From Excoecaria cochinchinensis (taxonomy: Eukaryota > Streptophyta > Magnoliopsida > Malpighiales > Euphorbiaceae): a DNA stretch of 64,000 nucleotides. Both the position numbers and the translations under genes were made by a program. The DNA is taken from NCBI GenBank assembly GCA_947683425.1, contig CANTUQ010000160.1, forward strand, positions 186,001 to 250,000, in the 5' to 3' direction. Of the stretch, positions 11,692 to 22,272 are shown in pieces; positions within the stretch are counted from its first letter, which is position 1; each line of letters begins with the position of its first letter. The notes below the pieces were generated by a model. The model did not search any database, was not told where the DNA came from, and saw only the letters and a program-made list of their open reading frames with translations.

Positions 11692-12855
11692 AGGCTGTCC
11701 ACTCAGTTCATATCCTTAGACGGGGTGTTATACAAGAGGCAGGCAGATGGCATCCAGCTCAGGTGCTTAAACGAAAGGGAAGCCCGGAGGGTGATGGAAG
11801 AAACCCATGCAGGCGTCTGTGGAGCTCATATGAATGGGTTAACCCTGGCGAAGAAGATCATAAGGCAAGGCTTCTATTGTCTTATGATGGACAATGATTG
11901 CTCAAAATATGTCAAGCAGTGCCAGCTATGCCAGCAGTAAGCAGATTTAAGGCACTTGCCAGTGTCAGAGCTACACAGCCTAACGTCGCCTTGGCCATTC
12001 GCTACTTGGGGAATAGACATTATTGGAGAGATCCGCCCTACGGCATCCAATGGGCACAGGTACATAATAGTCGCAATCGACTATTTTACAAAATGGGTAG
12101 AGGCAGAATCCTTCAAGAAGATTGACGCAAGAGATATGGCCAGGTTCATTTAAAAAAATCTGATCTGCAGATACGGCCTCCCACATAACATTGTGTCTGA
12201 TAACGGGGTGCAGTTCATGGGGGAAACCAGGAAGCTCCTTGAGAAGTATGGAATCGAGCACCATAAATCCTCTCCCTATCGACCACAAGCTAACGGAGCA
12301 GTAGAGGCCGCCAATAAGAATGTGAAGAAGATCCTAGCCAAGACGGTCCAAACTTACAAAGATTGGGCAGAGAAGCTACCCTTTGCACTGTGGGGTTATA
12401 GAACGACTGTAAGGACATCTACGGGCGCTACGCCTTATTCTCTAGTTTATGGGACAGAGGCGGTACTGCCAGTCGAGGTAGAGCTCAGATCGCTGAGAGT
12501 AGTCATAGAAGCTCAGATTCCGAAGGCCGAATGGGCACAATAGAGGTTACAGCATTTGAACTTATTGGATGAGAGTAGGCTGAAAGCTTACTATCATAAT
12601 CAGATCTTTCAGAAGAGGTTGGCCAGATCATTTGGGAAGAAGGTGAGAAGGCATCCGCTGAAGGAGGGGGACTTGGTGTTCAAACAGATAAGGCCAGGTG
12701 TACAAGATATCAGAGGAAAGTTTAGACCAACCTGGGAAGGGCCGTTTATCCTCAAGAAGCTATTGTCCAAAGGAGCTGCAATCTTATCGGATAGCGATGG
12801 TAATGAGTTCAAGGAACCGATCAACGTCGACAGGCTCAAAAGGTTCCACGGCTAA
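11692..12855 (+). pseudogene. Integrase, Tat element 1
   Basis: Inserts the cDNA into the nuclear genome. The N-terminal HHCC zinc motif (HAGVCGAH ... CQLCQQ) lies at about 11805-11937. The catalytic triad is visible as GID (D codon 12016), VSDNG (D codon 12199) and AVEAANK (E codon 12304). The C-terminal beta-barrel region (GDLVFKQIRPG, GPFILKKLLSKGAA, INVDRLKRFHG) ends at the natural stop TAA 12853-12855. Internal stops at 11938, 12151 and 12541 break an otherwise single frame. No chromodomain follows, as expected for Tat. Confidence 0.92.
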
Positions 12856-13244
12856 AAAAACTGAAAATAAAAAGAAGAGAATAAAATGCCCCGCGGGTCG
12901 AAAATCGAAAAAAGGCGGCCTTGCTAAAATTGTGCGCCTCGACAGGGTGAAAACTGAAAAAAGGCATCCTGTGCAAAAATTAGAGGCATGAGAGAAAATA
13001 TCCAAGCGTGAAAACTCGAGAGGGCCGGTTGGTAATAGGAGTCGATGTTAAAATTTGGTTTCATGCATTCATAGGGCATGCACAGTCGAGTTAAGATCAA
13101 AACTGATCATGTATGCTGAAATTCCATGGAAATGTACATAATTTCGTGAAATAAAATAAGGATTATTCTTCTCATTCCCGTCATTTTCTAGTTCTGCATT
13201 AAAAAGGAATGTAATATGCAAAAAGTGTACATATGTAAACTAAG
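12856..13244 (+). other. Spacer after integrase, Tat element 1
   Basis: No coding frame is seen. Positions 12893-12970 hold a loose repeat of short units built on GAAAAAAGGC, a style often seen after integrase in Tat elements. It separates convergent pol and the antisense ORF, so both transcripts should terminate in or near it. I see no clear polyadenylation signal. Confidence 0.5.
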
Positions 13245-14543
13245 CTAGATCCTTCTGCTGCTCTCGCCAGTCTGATGCTTGAGCCCTTGCATCCTATTGT
13301 CAGATGCCGGGCCAAGGACCCATCTCTTGTACTCGCTAGTGGAAGCTACAGAATGAGCTCCGAACTGAGGAATGACAGTCTTCACCGGTAGGCGGCTCCA
13401 CAATTCATGATACCGAGAAGCAAAGGCAGCAGAAAGTGTTCCTCCCCGAAAAGATAGCGGGACCCTCACCACATCCTGGATCATCCCGAGCTGGCGAGCA
13501 CATCGAGTTGTGATAAGGAAAGTAGCCTGACGAAGCCCATAGAGGGGAATGCACCTCGATGGTCCATCAATAATCGCATGGGACAGAGGGAGCCAGGCAG
13601 ACGTGAAACTGGTATCGTCATCAGACAGCTCGCTAAATCTGGCGATGCCTTCATCAGTAGTGGCACATGTATACAGCCGTCGGCGCGGGAGGGAGTGTCT
13701 CGAGGAGTACTGCGCAATGACTCGGGGAGGTGGTTCTAACAACATTCTCAGCTTCTCTTGCAGCCAGACCTAAAAAAAAAAGCCACTGGAGTGAGTAGGA
13801 TTTACTTTAGGCAAATATAAGGCATAGGGTTGTGTGAAAATCCGAAAGGACGCGCTTCCCGCCAAGAAAAGGTAGTGCGAAAATCCATAAGGGACGCACT
13901 ACCTTTAAATAATGACGTACCTGGAGCAATAAGGGGCTTCCCGTGAACGTGGGGGTGGATCCGGAGCATACAGCATCTAAGGCCAGAATGGTCTCAGCCA
14001 GAATAAGTGGAAAGGGAGATAGCCCGCGGTGGAAATCGTCCAAAGCCCCAAACAGGCAAAGTTCGCTGATCAAACCCCCTGGAGCCACAGTCAAGAAGCT
14101 CATCATGCAAAATAAGAATACGATGCTTACCCGGTAGGTGGGGACGTCAGAGAATCTGTCTAGAGCCTCGACCAGCAGCTCAAAGGAGAAGGTAGACCCC
14201 GAGAGAACCAACTGCGTAGCTTCAGAAGGGGCTATACCTAAAGACAAAGCGATATCTCGAGTCTGGAGTAAGCCTCAACGTGGGATACAACGCAGAGCAT
14301 TAAGGGGATACCAGCACCAACAATGGCAGCTAACTCCTCAGGCAGGGGGCATAACTCCTGGTACGTGAACTTGAAGACGTGAAATCGGGGATTCCAGAAA
14401 TGGGTTGCAGCCAGAAGAAGGTTGGGGTCTACCTTAGCCCTGCGGAGGTATTTCAGACCGAAAAGAGGAGAAAGTGTGTCGTTTTCCCAAGTGTGGTTGC
14501 CGTCTAAGATGCGGTACTTCTTCTGGAGGAGAGGAGATGACAT
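13245..14543 (-). pseudogene. Antisense ORF of Tat element 1, PMD-like, with introns
   Basis: The gene reads leftward from ATG at 14543. The first coding segment (14543 to about 14260) contains FWNPRFHVFKFTYQELCPLPEELAAIVG, resembling the plant mobile domain/aminotransferase-like proteins found as antisense ORFs in Tat elements. The second (about 14255-14129) ends DVPTYR and is followed by donor GTAAGCATC. The third (about 14091-13923) runs from GLISEL to LLQ and ends in donor GTACGTC. The last starts after a T-rich tract plus TAG near 13772 with VWLQEKL and runs to 13245. Two introns of about 40 nt and 150 nt are suggested; the first is short for a plant. One frame break near 14255 is unresolved: a frameshift or another small intron. 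Function is unknown; nuclear DNA association is only inferred from the domain. Confidence 0.68.
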
Positions 14544-14599
14544 CTTGTGATAATCAGAGGATGAAAGCTAGGGGAGTGTTGAGAAAATGGGAAGACACA

Positions 14600-14850
14600 A
14601 TAAATTAGAAAAATTGACGAAATATATAGGAAAGCGCCACAGACGGCCTGCCCGTGCCTCAAGAGAGACGGCCTGCCCGTCGGTAGTCGTCCACCTGGCA
14701 GTTTGCATACGTCAGCATTGCATCACGTGCATTAATTTCACATTTAATAGGGAATAGTGAACGACAGACGCCCAGCCCGTCTGTCGCTCCTAGAAGCGCC
14801 CAGCCCGTCGGTCACGAAATCTATATAAGGACCTTGTGACCGACGGACGA
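14600..14850. promoter_or_regulatory. Divergent promoter between antisense and sense passenger ORFs
   Basis: Two TATA boxes point away from each other: TATATATT on the minus strand (14628-14621) toward the antisense ORF, and TATATAAG on the plus strand (14822-14829) toward the sense ORF. Between them lie four copies of a palindromic GACGG...CCCGTC repeat (14640-14660, 14670-14686, 14764-14785, 14796-14811). The half-site nearest each TATA is 11 nt (minus) and 10 nt (plus) away, as in the LTR promoters. A bidirectional promoter under one control is inferred. Confidence 0.65.
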
Positions 14851-15016
14851 ACAGTTTTGCCATTTTCTCTTTTCCTCTCCCTCTCATTTTTCTGTCGTTT
14901 TTTGCACTCTTTTCTTTTCCTTCTTCATTTCTCTTGCATTTTTGGGGCCTTTTTGTTCGACCGATCATCCAAGGAACTACTTTTCTTCATTTTCTACTAT
15001 TTTCTGCAAACTACAG

Positions 15017-15702
15017 GTAAGTAACTAATCACTTCCTCTTTTAATTTTAATTTATTTCCTTTTCTCCTTCTTCTTTTTGATTTTAGAATGAGTAGATTGC
15101 TTTAGTTTGCCTTAGAAATCAAGGGTAGATGCTGCTAGTTTTTTTTATAATTGTGGCATGCTAATTAGTCGAACTTTTGCATGATTTTGCCTTTAAAACA
15201 TGTTCCCTTAGAAATAGGAATTCCTAATGCATGCTAGCAAGTGTATATAAGTATGGTATATATGTGCTGTTTGTTGGGGCCTGAGGCCTGTCCCTTTTGT
15301 GCAGGGAGTGGGGCACACCCTTGCCGGGGTGCTGCCTATTTTTTATGAATGTATATATGCGATTATTTTGTTGGGGCCTAAGGCCTGTCCCTTTTGTGCA
15401 GGAGGTGGGGCACACCCTTGCCGGGGTGCTGCCCATTTTTTTTTAGTGAAGATATGCATGCGATTGTTTTGTTGGGGCCTGAGGCCCGTTTTGTGTTTTT
15501 TTCCATACAGGAGGTTGGGCACATCCCTGCCGGGGTGCTGCCCGATTATTTTATTTTTCATTTTCAATTCTTTATCTTTCTCTCCTCATCGCTGGGCCGC
15601 TATCGCCTTGATGAGGTCTAGTGTGCTTTTGTTTTGGAAATTGGGCCTATTAACGCCCGCTCCGTTAAATTAATTTAATTTATGTAATCTTTTCTTTTGC
15701 AG
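15017..15702 (+). other. Intron of the sense passenger gene
   Basis: This 686-nt intron is bounded by CAG/GTAAGT and TTTTGCAG/G. It is T-rich like a plant intron, and its acceptor lies one base before an ATG. It contains the triplicated repeat described separately. Confidence 0.65.
15273..15555 (+). repeat. Three tandem copies of a ~97-101 bp unit inside the intron
   Basis: Copies begin GTTGGGGCC at 15273, 15370 and 15471. Each contains a pyrimidine tract ending CAG (TTTTGTGCAG or CCATACAG), then GAGGTGGGGCACACCCTTGC or a close variant, then GGGGTGCTGCC. Each unit therefore looks like a splice acceptor followed by a small exon-like core. Confidence 0.85.
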
Positions 15703-16447
15703 GATGCCTCCGAGATGATGAATTGCCTAGGCCCGGCCCGAGGTAGAGGTCCCGGCCTGGATGGATGATGAGTCCGCCCAGAGATACAGGGCGCTGGCCC
15801 AGTTCGAGTTCCGGGCTAGCCGATTTATATCTAGGCCATTCCTAGAGGCTCTAGGGATGACCGCCGAGGTAGATGCGCTGATAGAGGGTGCTGGATGGAT
15901 GGACTTTCTGACTCCCACATTTCAGACGTTCCTTGAGGCTACGCGGCAGGTGTTAGCCACTCTACACTATGGAGGGTATCAGAGATCGGACACTGAGCCG
16001 GGTGTAGTGTAGTTCTTGTTTGACGGCCAGCATTTTAGTATCATGAGGCATCGGTTCGCAGAGGCGATGGGATTCTCGACGGGCGATGGGGTTATAGTCA
16101 CGCAAAGAGCGGTGAGGCGCGCCCATTAGGCGGCTATTACTTTGCGAGGAGTGATGTATGATCATGATACAGTGAAGAGTACCGTACTGGTCTCTCAGGC
16201 ACTCTGGTACCTGCATAAAGTGCTTTCCAGCTCGTACCTTGGTCGCTTAACGCGGCCGAGATGTGGAGCCTCTGGGCTATGGTGGCAGGCTAGCGCCTCA
16301 ATGTTAGCCATGAGATCTTGGCTAACATTGTTAGGGTTGGCAGGGGGTCAACCCCAGTAGTGATAGTTGGAGGGGTTGTCACCAGATTGCTTTTGGGCTT
16401 AGGAGTCGCCCCAGATAGACTCAGAGGACCCTTGGATGAGGGGATCT

Positions 16448-17496
16448 ATCTTTACTGATGCCCGTCGGTCACTCGACGGTGGCCGTCTCTGGGTTCTGTC
16501 TCCACATTTTCAAACCCTTTTTTTTCTCTCTCAAGTCTTAGAACTTTATTTATATTGCGCTTTTTTTATATTAATAATCATTAACTCTTTGTGAGCATAT
16601 ATGTTTTTTCTTGGACCGTTCTGAGCTCGTGGGGCAATCTACCATGCTCGGAGGATTTCGACCGGTTTAGTTTTCTATTCCCTTTAATTATTTCATCCAT
16701 TTGTTTATTTATTGATTATTTTATGTATAGGAACGTACCATTTTGTGCCTCGCTGAATATAAAAATTGATAAATATTTTATATTTAATAAAGAGGGATTC
16801 TTCATAAATTAAAGGACCCAATGTCCTACTTATCATCCAATGAAAAATTTCCACAATAAAAACATCATTTTTTATAATAAATACATGCGAGGACCAAAGT
16901 CCTCAAAATAAATAATCTCCCGTCTTATGTATGTATTGTACATTTATAAATGGGAGTTGAATTCCACTCCTAGTGTTATTGTATTTTTTGATTTAATATT
17001 CCTTTATTTATCTATCGCTTTAATACGTGAGTAAAGTGCGCTTTTAATTTAATTGCATCGTATGGAAAGAGAGCGAATTGATGACCTTAAAATTTAATCG
17101 TAAACTAATCAAGGTAGAAATAGATGAGAAGTCCCGAACCCAACTCTGGTCTTTGGGCTCAAAGAGTCGAGAGGTCTATCCGATCACTCATTGGAACCTC
17201 CAAGACACCTCTTGTGTCACGAGACTTAGACGTTAATCCTAGGCTCCTTTGGGAGAGAGGTCTACCCTCCAAGACCCCTTTGGTTGGCCCAAAATGAATA
17301 ATGAGCACAGTCTTAGGCTCTCCGAGGTGAGAGAAACTTTCCCAATGTTCTATTGGGTGGCGACTCCATGAAACCTCCGTGTTGCCCAAAATAGATGCAC
17401 TCGCAATTCATTGCAAGTTGCCAACGGATCCCCAATTGCCCGATCGCCCTCATTGGGTGGTCAGAGGGGCGGCCGTGGGGTCCGGCGCGCGTCACA
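16448..17496 (+). repeat. 3' LTR of Tat element 1, 5'-truncated
   Basis: It aligns with 1796-2845 of the 5' LTR with few differences and ends GTCACA before the TSD CAGAC. The first 993 bp of the LTR, including its core promoter, are missing; the break abuts the sense passenger ORF. Visual identity is in the mid-90s percent, not computed. Confidence 0.92.
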
Positions 17497-17501
17497 CAGA
17501 C

Positions 17502-17569
17502 ATTGTTTTCAATCATTGATTCTAACTCTTATTTTGTAGCATCAATCCATCTTTCAGACTTATCACTAC
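17502..17569 (-). pseudogene. Ty1/copia pol, upstream part of the split gene
   Basis: Read on the minus strand, these 68 bases encode the stretch just before the copia RT (W-I-D-A-T-K-stop-E-L-E-S-M-I-E-N-N). It joins in frame to VWDLVELP at 797 once Tat element 1 and one TSD copy are removed. There is an internal stop. At 17570 the gene is cut again by the LTR of element 3; the rest is not in the window. Confidence 0.8.
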
Positions 17570-17831
17570 TGTAGACACCAGATCCTGAGGCATCCTAGAT
17601 CAGGGTTACCCAGTGATGAAATTAGTGCTTGTTCACAGGCAAGAAGGTGAAAAGTGATATTTACTTGTCAAATTCCTTTAGAAAAAAATTATTGACGCGT
17701 GCGGGCCGCCCCTCGCTCTTATGCCCGCCCTAGTGCGAGAAGCACCGCCCCTTGCACGTGCTGTGGAGGGCATGCCTTACAAGGGGCCAGCCACGCAAGG
17801 GACTGCCCCTCGTGCGCTTGCGCAACACCAA

Positions 17832-17887
17832 GCTGCCCCTTGGGTATGCGCAGCGTGAGGCTGCCCCTTGGGTATGCGCAGCGTGAG
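17832..17887 (+). repeat. 28-bp perfect tandem duplication in LTR 3
   Basis: GCTGCCCCTTGGGTATGCGC followed by AGCGTGAG is repeated twice without mismatch (17832-17859 and 17860-17887) in the GC-rich, palindrome-like part of this LTR. Confidence 0.9.
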
Positions 17888-20339
17888 GCTACATTCTTAT
17901 TTTGCTCCCCGAAAATTATGGAATTTAATTTTGCATTGAATTCCAACGCTGATTTTTGATATTTTTGAGAGTTAATTTTGGTTTTTTCCGTTTTAAAATA
18001 AAAAATTTGGATTTAATTGACTTTATTATCTTCCAAAAATCTGGTTTTTTTGAAAGAGGATACAAATAGTTTTGTAGAGAGAGAGGCAGGGACATAGCAA
18101 CATTCTTATTTTTTATTTTCCTGAAAAAAAAAAAGAAAATGATTTTTTCTTCTCTTCTGACGATCAAAGTTCAAAATTTTGATCTAAAAACCATGCTTGA
18201 TACAGGGAAATTGATTCCCTTTTCTTGAGACAGAGAATTCTTTTTATTTTTTTTAACAAGTTTGTCTTGAGTTTTTAAAGAGAGAGGACTCAAACTTTTT
18301 AGATTTTTCTATTTGACTTTTGTGAATCTTGACAAGGAAACAAATTCACAATTCATCCTTCTGATAACTTATCATTCTGAGAGTAAATTTCTGGATTCAC
18401 TTGCATTGTTTCATTATTTCTTTCTTTGTTTTATTCATCTTCCACCATTGTTACATATTCTGAGTTATTATTTCATGTGATTAATCTGTTTATTTGTTGA
18501 TTTTTTGCTTGTGATTCAAGTAGTTTTAAGTATTTTTCACATCAATATGGCATGAAATCATGTAAAATCACATAAAATTACAAGTTTTACATTAAATTTT
18601 GGAGAAAATGTGGTGTCACACCCCGTTTGCCCCCTAGTAGAATGAGCCATATGTGTGAATATGTATTTGTATGTGTTTGGTATATCATAAGTGCATTTTG
18701 AGGAAATTGCATGTTTTGTGGTTTTATTACGGTGTGGGTGTGCATATAGAAATAAGGTGTGCATAAGTGGAGTTGTGATTATATGCATGTGAGCATATCA
18801 TAGTGTGTGTATTAGATGAGAGTGCATTGTGTGTGTTGCTCATACATGTGTAGGGTGCATTATTAGAGTGTTTCATTGTGTGTGAGTGACATGTGCATCT
18901 AGTGTGTAACACCCCCATACCCCCGGTAAGGAATATCGGGGCGCCACGCGGACATATACATGCATTAGCGGAAGCAATAGCATAAACACGTCCATTTAAA
19001 AGTAATTAAATACTACACTAGGGCCCACTTGCATTTCATATTAACTACATATACATTTACACGTTCATATTACATCTGTTTCCCTTTAGCTTTACATATA
19101 CATTTACATGTAACAACTATACTCTTTTATTACATAATGATGTTACCCAAAATGTAAAAACTCTATCTCTAACTTATACAAAAAGAGATCAAAATAAAAC
19201 TCCTAGTGGCCTTGACCCGCAGATGTCCGCTCACTGTTCCGAACCTGTACCTACACGAAAATAAACATCCGTGCTAAGCGATAACGCTTAGTGGGGATGA
19301 AAATAATGCAAAGGACTTCTTTACGAAGTCACAGATAAATCACACAATCATATATCTCATGCATATAACTCTTATATGTGTACAGGTAGCATGCTCGATT
19401 ATCAAGTACTCTGAGCTCACATATAAGTAACATTTACTCTTTCACTGTCTCATGCACACTATAACTTGTACATCTCATTTATTCAAATATACGCTATCAT
19501 GTGTTCACATACATGTAAACATACTCATGTAATCATACACTTGTATACAAAACTGTCATGTATTTAAACATTACTCTCATGCACTATAGCTTTATTCGAA
19601 GCAACACTTTAATCATCTCAAGTTCACTACACAACCTTTAATAAAACAGGCCTGACTTCCTTTAGTTGCGGATACGGGACACTATAAAACATTTTCGATA
19701 GACCGAAGTCACAAAACATTTTCATCTATCTCTATTAAATGACCATTCTCGGGGGTCGACCCGCTTCGCCCAAACGGGGCGGAATCTTGGCAGCTGCCCT
19801 CGATAATCCCTTTATAAGCATGCTTATCTATCCATTGCTATGGCCAGTCAGGCTAAACATAAAGACTCTATACTCTATATCAGATACATTGCATGTACTC
19901 TACTGTTCATTCAAGAACATTATACACTATTTACATATTAATGGAGCAAACCATGTGCATACATATACCCTATGCATATACTCACATGTAGCCATATAAT
20001 ATCAATGCATCTTTGCACTCTACTTTACTAACTAATCAAATACACAATGCATTTTACATGTTCATATACTTCACACATTATGATTCAATCATACATGATC
20101 AATATCACATGCATATCATGTTCAATAATTAAAAAGCATATATATGCATTTTATTTCATTATTAAACTCTTATGCCATAACTTTAATCACCTATAATTTC
20201 AATTGACAACCACTCACATACTCATTTCATAAGGTTAGAAATGGGTTGGACATGCTATAGGACCTTACCATGAAGTTCGGGTGCAATACGGGTTCAATTC
20301 GGGAAGAAAACACATAAAATGGTCAAAAGAGAAGGGGTG

Positions 20340-20428
20340 GAGGTTATCACTACTCGTGACAGATGTCACTACTAGTGACAGTAAGCTACTGTCATGACTC
20401 GTGACAGTCGTCACTACTCATGACAGAG
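20340..20428. repeat. Palindromic GTCACTACTCGTGACAG repeats in solo LTR B
   Basis: Five variant units of CTGTCACTACTCGTGACAG type are packed into about 80 bp. Arms TGTCAC/GTGACA pair with each other. Confidence 0.8.
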
Positions 20429-21520
20429 CCACAGAAATCCAGACAAAAACCCAACAACCTCCATTTTGTTCCGACTAAACAGACATCGAAACGACATGTT
20501 TAGGCAAAACTTCCTTTTTAACAAATCTTCCCTAGGATGTTAACTTTCAAATGGGACAATTTTCAAGTCAATTGGACATCTATAACAAAAGATATGTCCT
20601 ATACAATCTATACTATTCCAGTGAACCCGCCAGAACAGGGTCACCTACGTTTTTACTACCTTTTAGGATAATTAGGGCCTGAATTAGATCAAGCACCCTT
20701 TAGAAAGTTTTAGATACGAATCTTATCTTTCAGATGCAATTGGAATCAACACAATTAGAGTTCTATAGCTCTACTTATAATAAATAATATACACAGGGGT
20801 CTAATGACAAATAAGCAGAATTTCGCCAAATCAAGCTCTATCATCAACACAAACACTCAAATGATCAAGTTACATACTTATAAACATATATACACATGTC
20901 ATGACACTGAAAACAATCAAAATAAACAATAAACCAATATACACTAAAAGAGCAATTGAGCTAGTTAAAGCTCATCATATACATCTACATCCAGTCATGG
21001 TTCCATTTAAACACATATCATTCAATCACATGCCAGGAAAACAAAATCGCACTCGATCCCTACCTTAGTTGGCTTAACCGCTTCTCTCTAATCGATTCAG
21101 AGCTTCTCCTTTTCCCTTCACTAGCCTCTTATCCACATCTTTCACAAATCACATAGAAAACACTTGGGTTACTCTTCTTTTTACTTTAAATCAAAAACAG
21201 AAACCAAGTAGTAGAAGAAGACTAATGCTATCATAATAGTACTACTTACCTCTTCTCAAAAATCCACTCTCTTCATCCCAACCCAAATGATTCTCTTTAG
21301 GAGCAAATGAAAAGAGAAGAAAAGAGAGGAAGGTGGAGCACGATAAAAACCAAGGAAAAGGAAAAAAAGAGGAAAGCCAAAAGCAAAAGGGCCAAAAGCT
21401 AGGAAATGAATAAAATGAACAAATGTTGGCCGGTCAAACCCAAAGAAGCCAAATCCTCTCACATAAGTGCCATCTACAAGCCATAAATGCCAACCATCTC
21501 ATTTAATCCATCCATATCTT

Positions 21521-21578
21521 AAGCCAAGCCAAGCCAAGCCAAGCCAAACCAAGTCAAGCCAAACTAAGCCAAGCCAAG
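21521..21578 (+). repeat. AAGCC pentanucleotide repeat
   Basis: About eleven imperfect AAGCC units lie within solo LTR B. Confidence 0.9.
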
Positions 21579-21589
21579 TGTATCTTCCC

Positions 21590-21715
21590 TACAATGACAC
21601 TTGGCACACTCCTACAATGCCACTTGTCAAACTCTTATGCCGCCACTTGTCACTTTTCTACGATGCCACTTGTCACTCCTCTACGATGCCATGTGTCAAC
21701 TCCCTACAACTCCAA
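21590..21715 (+). repeat. ~24-bp tandem repeat in solo LTR B
   Basis: Five imperfect copies of CTACGATGCCACTTGTCACT plus a short tail are present. Immediately downstream (21745-21870) lie TGTCGCGC/GCGACAGA palindromes like those of the full Tekay LTR. Confidence 0.8.
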
Positions 21716-22149
21716 GTCTCTTAGTCCCACTTATGCACACATCTCGCGAGAGGGTTCTGTCGCGCTTGCGACAGAACGCTTATGCTCGCACCAACCAGCT
21801 GAAGTTCAAAAACTACTGGAGGGCTCTGTCGCACCCGCGACACTTGTCGCGCTCGCGACAGAAGTCTCGCACAAAAACTTACCTTTTTTTTCGAACAAAA
21901 CTCTGTAATTCTTCTAGGGCCACTATAGGGTGTGACATAGTGTGTGAGTGAGTGATTTCCACCACCAAGATTGTGACAAGTGGAGGGTGAGAAAAGAAAG
22001 AGAAAGAAGAAAAGGGGAAACTCAGAATTTTAGGTCCCATTTCCCATTCCCTCTTCTTTTTCCTCCTTCTTCTTCTTCTTCGTTTCCCTTAGCCATTTTG
22101 CCCTTGGTCCAAGCTTGTGTGGTGGAGATTGGTCACTCATTGTGTTATT

Positions 22150-22272
22150 TTGGGTAAGTTTCTTTGCATTTTCTATTTTGATTTTCAAGTTCCCTTCTCT
22201 TCTTCATCTTTTTCTTTGTTTAGGGTTTTGATTTGGATTGCTTTGGTGTGTATTTTTGTGGTTTGTTGCTTA
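22150..22272 (+). other. Putative intron in solo LTR A
   Basis: Donor GGGTAAGTTT (intron start about 22152) and acceptor TTTGTTGCTTAG (ends about 22273) enclose about 120 nt of T-rich sequence. The equivalent position in the Tekay LTRs has GAGGTAAAGC and GATGTTAG (27221-27350), and the minus-strand copy at 60381-62500 has TTGGTAAG and GTTGTTAG. Exact end bases are inferred. Confidence 0.5.

Larger units (their letters stand above)
14850..16447 (+). pseudogene. Sense passenger gene in Tat element 1, Athila ORF1-like, with intron
   Basis: The TATA box at 14822 is followed by a pyrimidine-rich noncoding exon ending CTACAG at 15016, donor GTAAGT at 15017, and acceptor TTTTGCAG at 15702. Exon 2 opens at once with ATG (15704) and reads in one frame to 16360, with stops at the codons after MPPR, one after IA, one after PGVV (16010) and one after RRAH. 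Most are explained by CGA-to-TGA or CAG-to-TAG. Segments such as SRFISRPFLEALGM, KSTVLVSQALWYLHKVLSS and, in a shifted frame at 16360-16440, GGVVTRLLLGLGV resemble the plant ATHILA ORF1 family. The 3' end is deleted at the junction with the LTR remnant. The family assignment is from memory of the motif pattern. Confidence 0.6.
803..17496 (+). mobile_element. Tat/Ogre-type Ty3/gypsy retrotransposon, element 1 (degenerate)
   Basis: The element is bounded by the 5-bp TSD CAGAC (798-802 and 17497-17501) and starts TG and ends CA. Order: 5' LTR, primer site, leader, gag, protease with G-patch-like motif, RT, RNase H, second (archaeal-type) RNase H, integrase, antisense ORF, divergent promoter, sense ORF, 5'-truncated 3' LTR. 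Dual RNase H and an extra antisense ORF beyond integrase are known marks of the Tat lineage. A 2754-bp solo LTR interrupts pol; without it the element is about 13.9 kb. Roughly 1 kb of 3' LTR U3, the polypurine tract and the end of the sense ORF are deleted. Multiple stops show it cannot act alone. Confidence 0.93.
18905..21937 (-). mobile_element. Solo LTR B, Tekay-related, minus orientation
   Basis: A 3033-bp LTR with TSD TAGTG (18900-18904, 21938-21942), inserted in the U3 of solo LTR A. Reversed, it starts TGTCACACCC and ends GGGTGTTACA. It carries the family hairpin (19274-19291) and a diverged version of the conserved block (19650-19860). No coding region is supported. Confidence 0.93.

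Noticed and set aside
15299..15673. Plus-strand ORF of 124 codons inside the passenger-gene intron
   Set aside because: It is the translation of the triplicated intron repeat; the other strand and frames are equally open and there is no family resemblance.
17699..17959. Cys/Arg-rich ORF pair in the GC-rich part of LTR 3
   Set aside because: It is produced by the 28-bp duplication and high GC; both strands are open, which is typical of composition rather than coding.
21070..21140. Possible peptide tract in solo LTR B equivalent to EPPRDPKGKE
   Set aside because: The frame at the corresponding place reads differently and does not share the motif; I could not align it with confidence.
18905..21937. 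Helitron or MITE in place of an LTR
   Set aside because: It has a 5-bp TSD, TGT/ACA ends matching Tekay-type LTRs, and the family hairpin and block.
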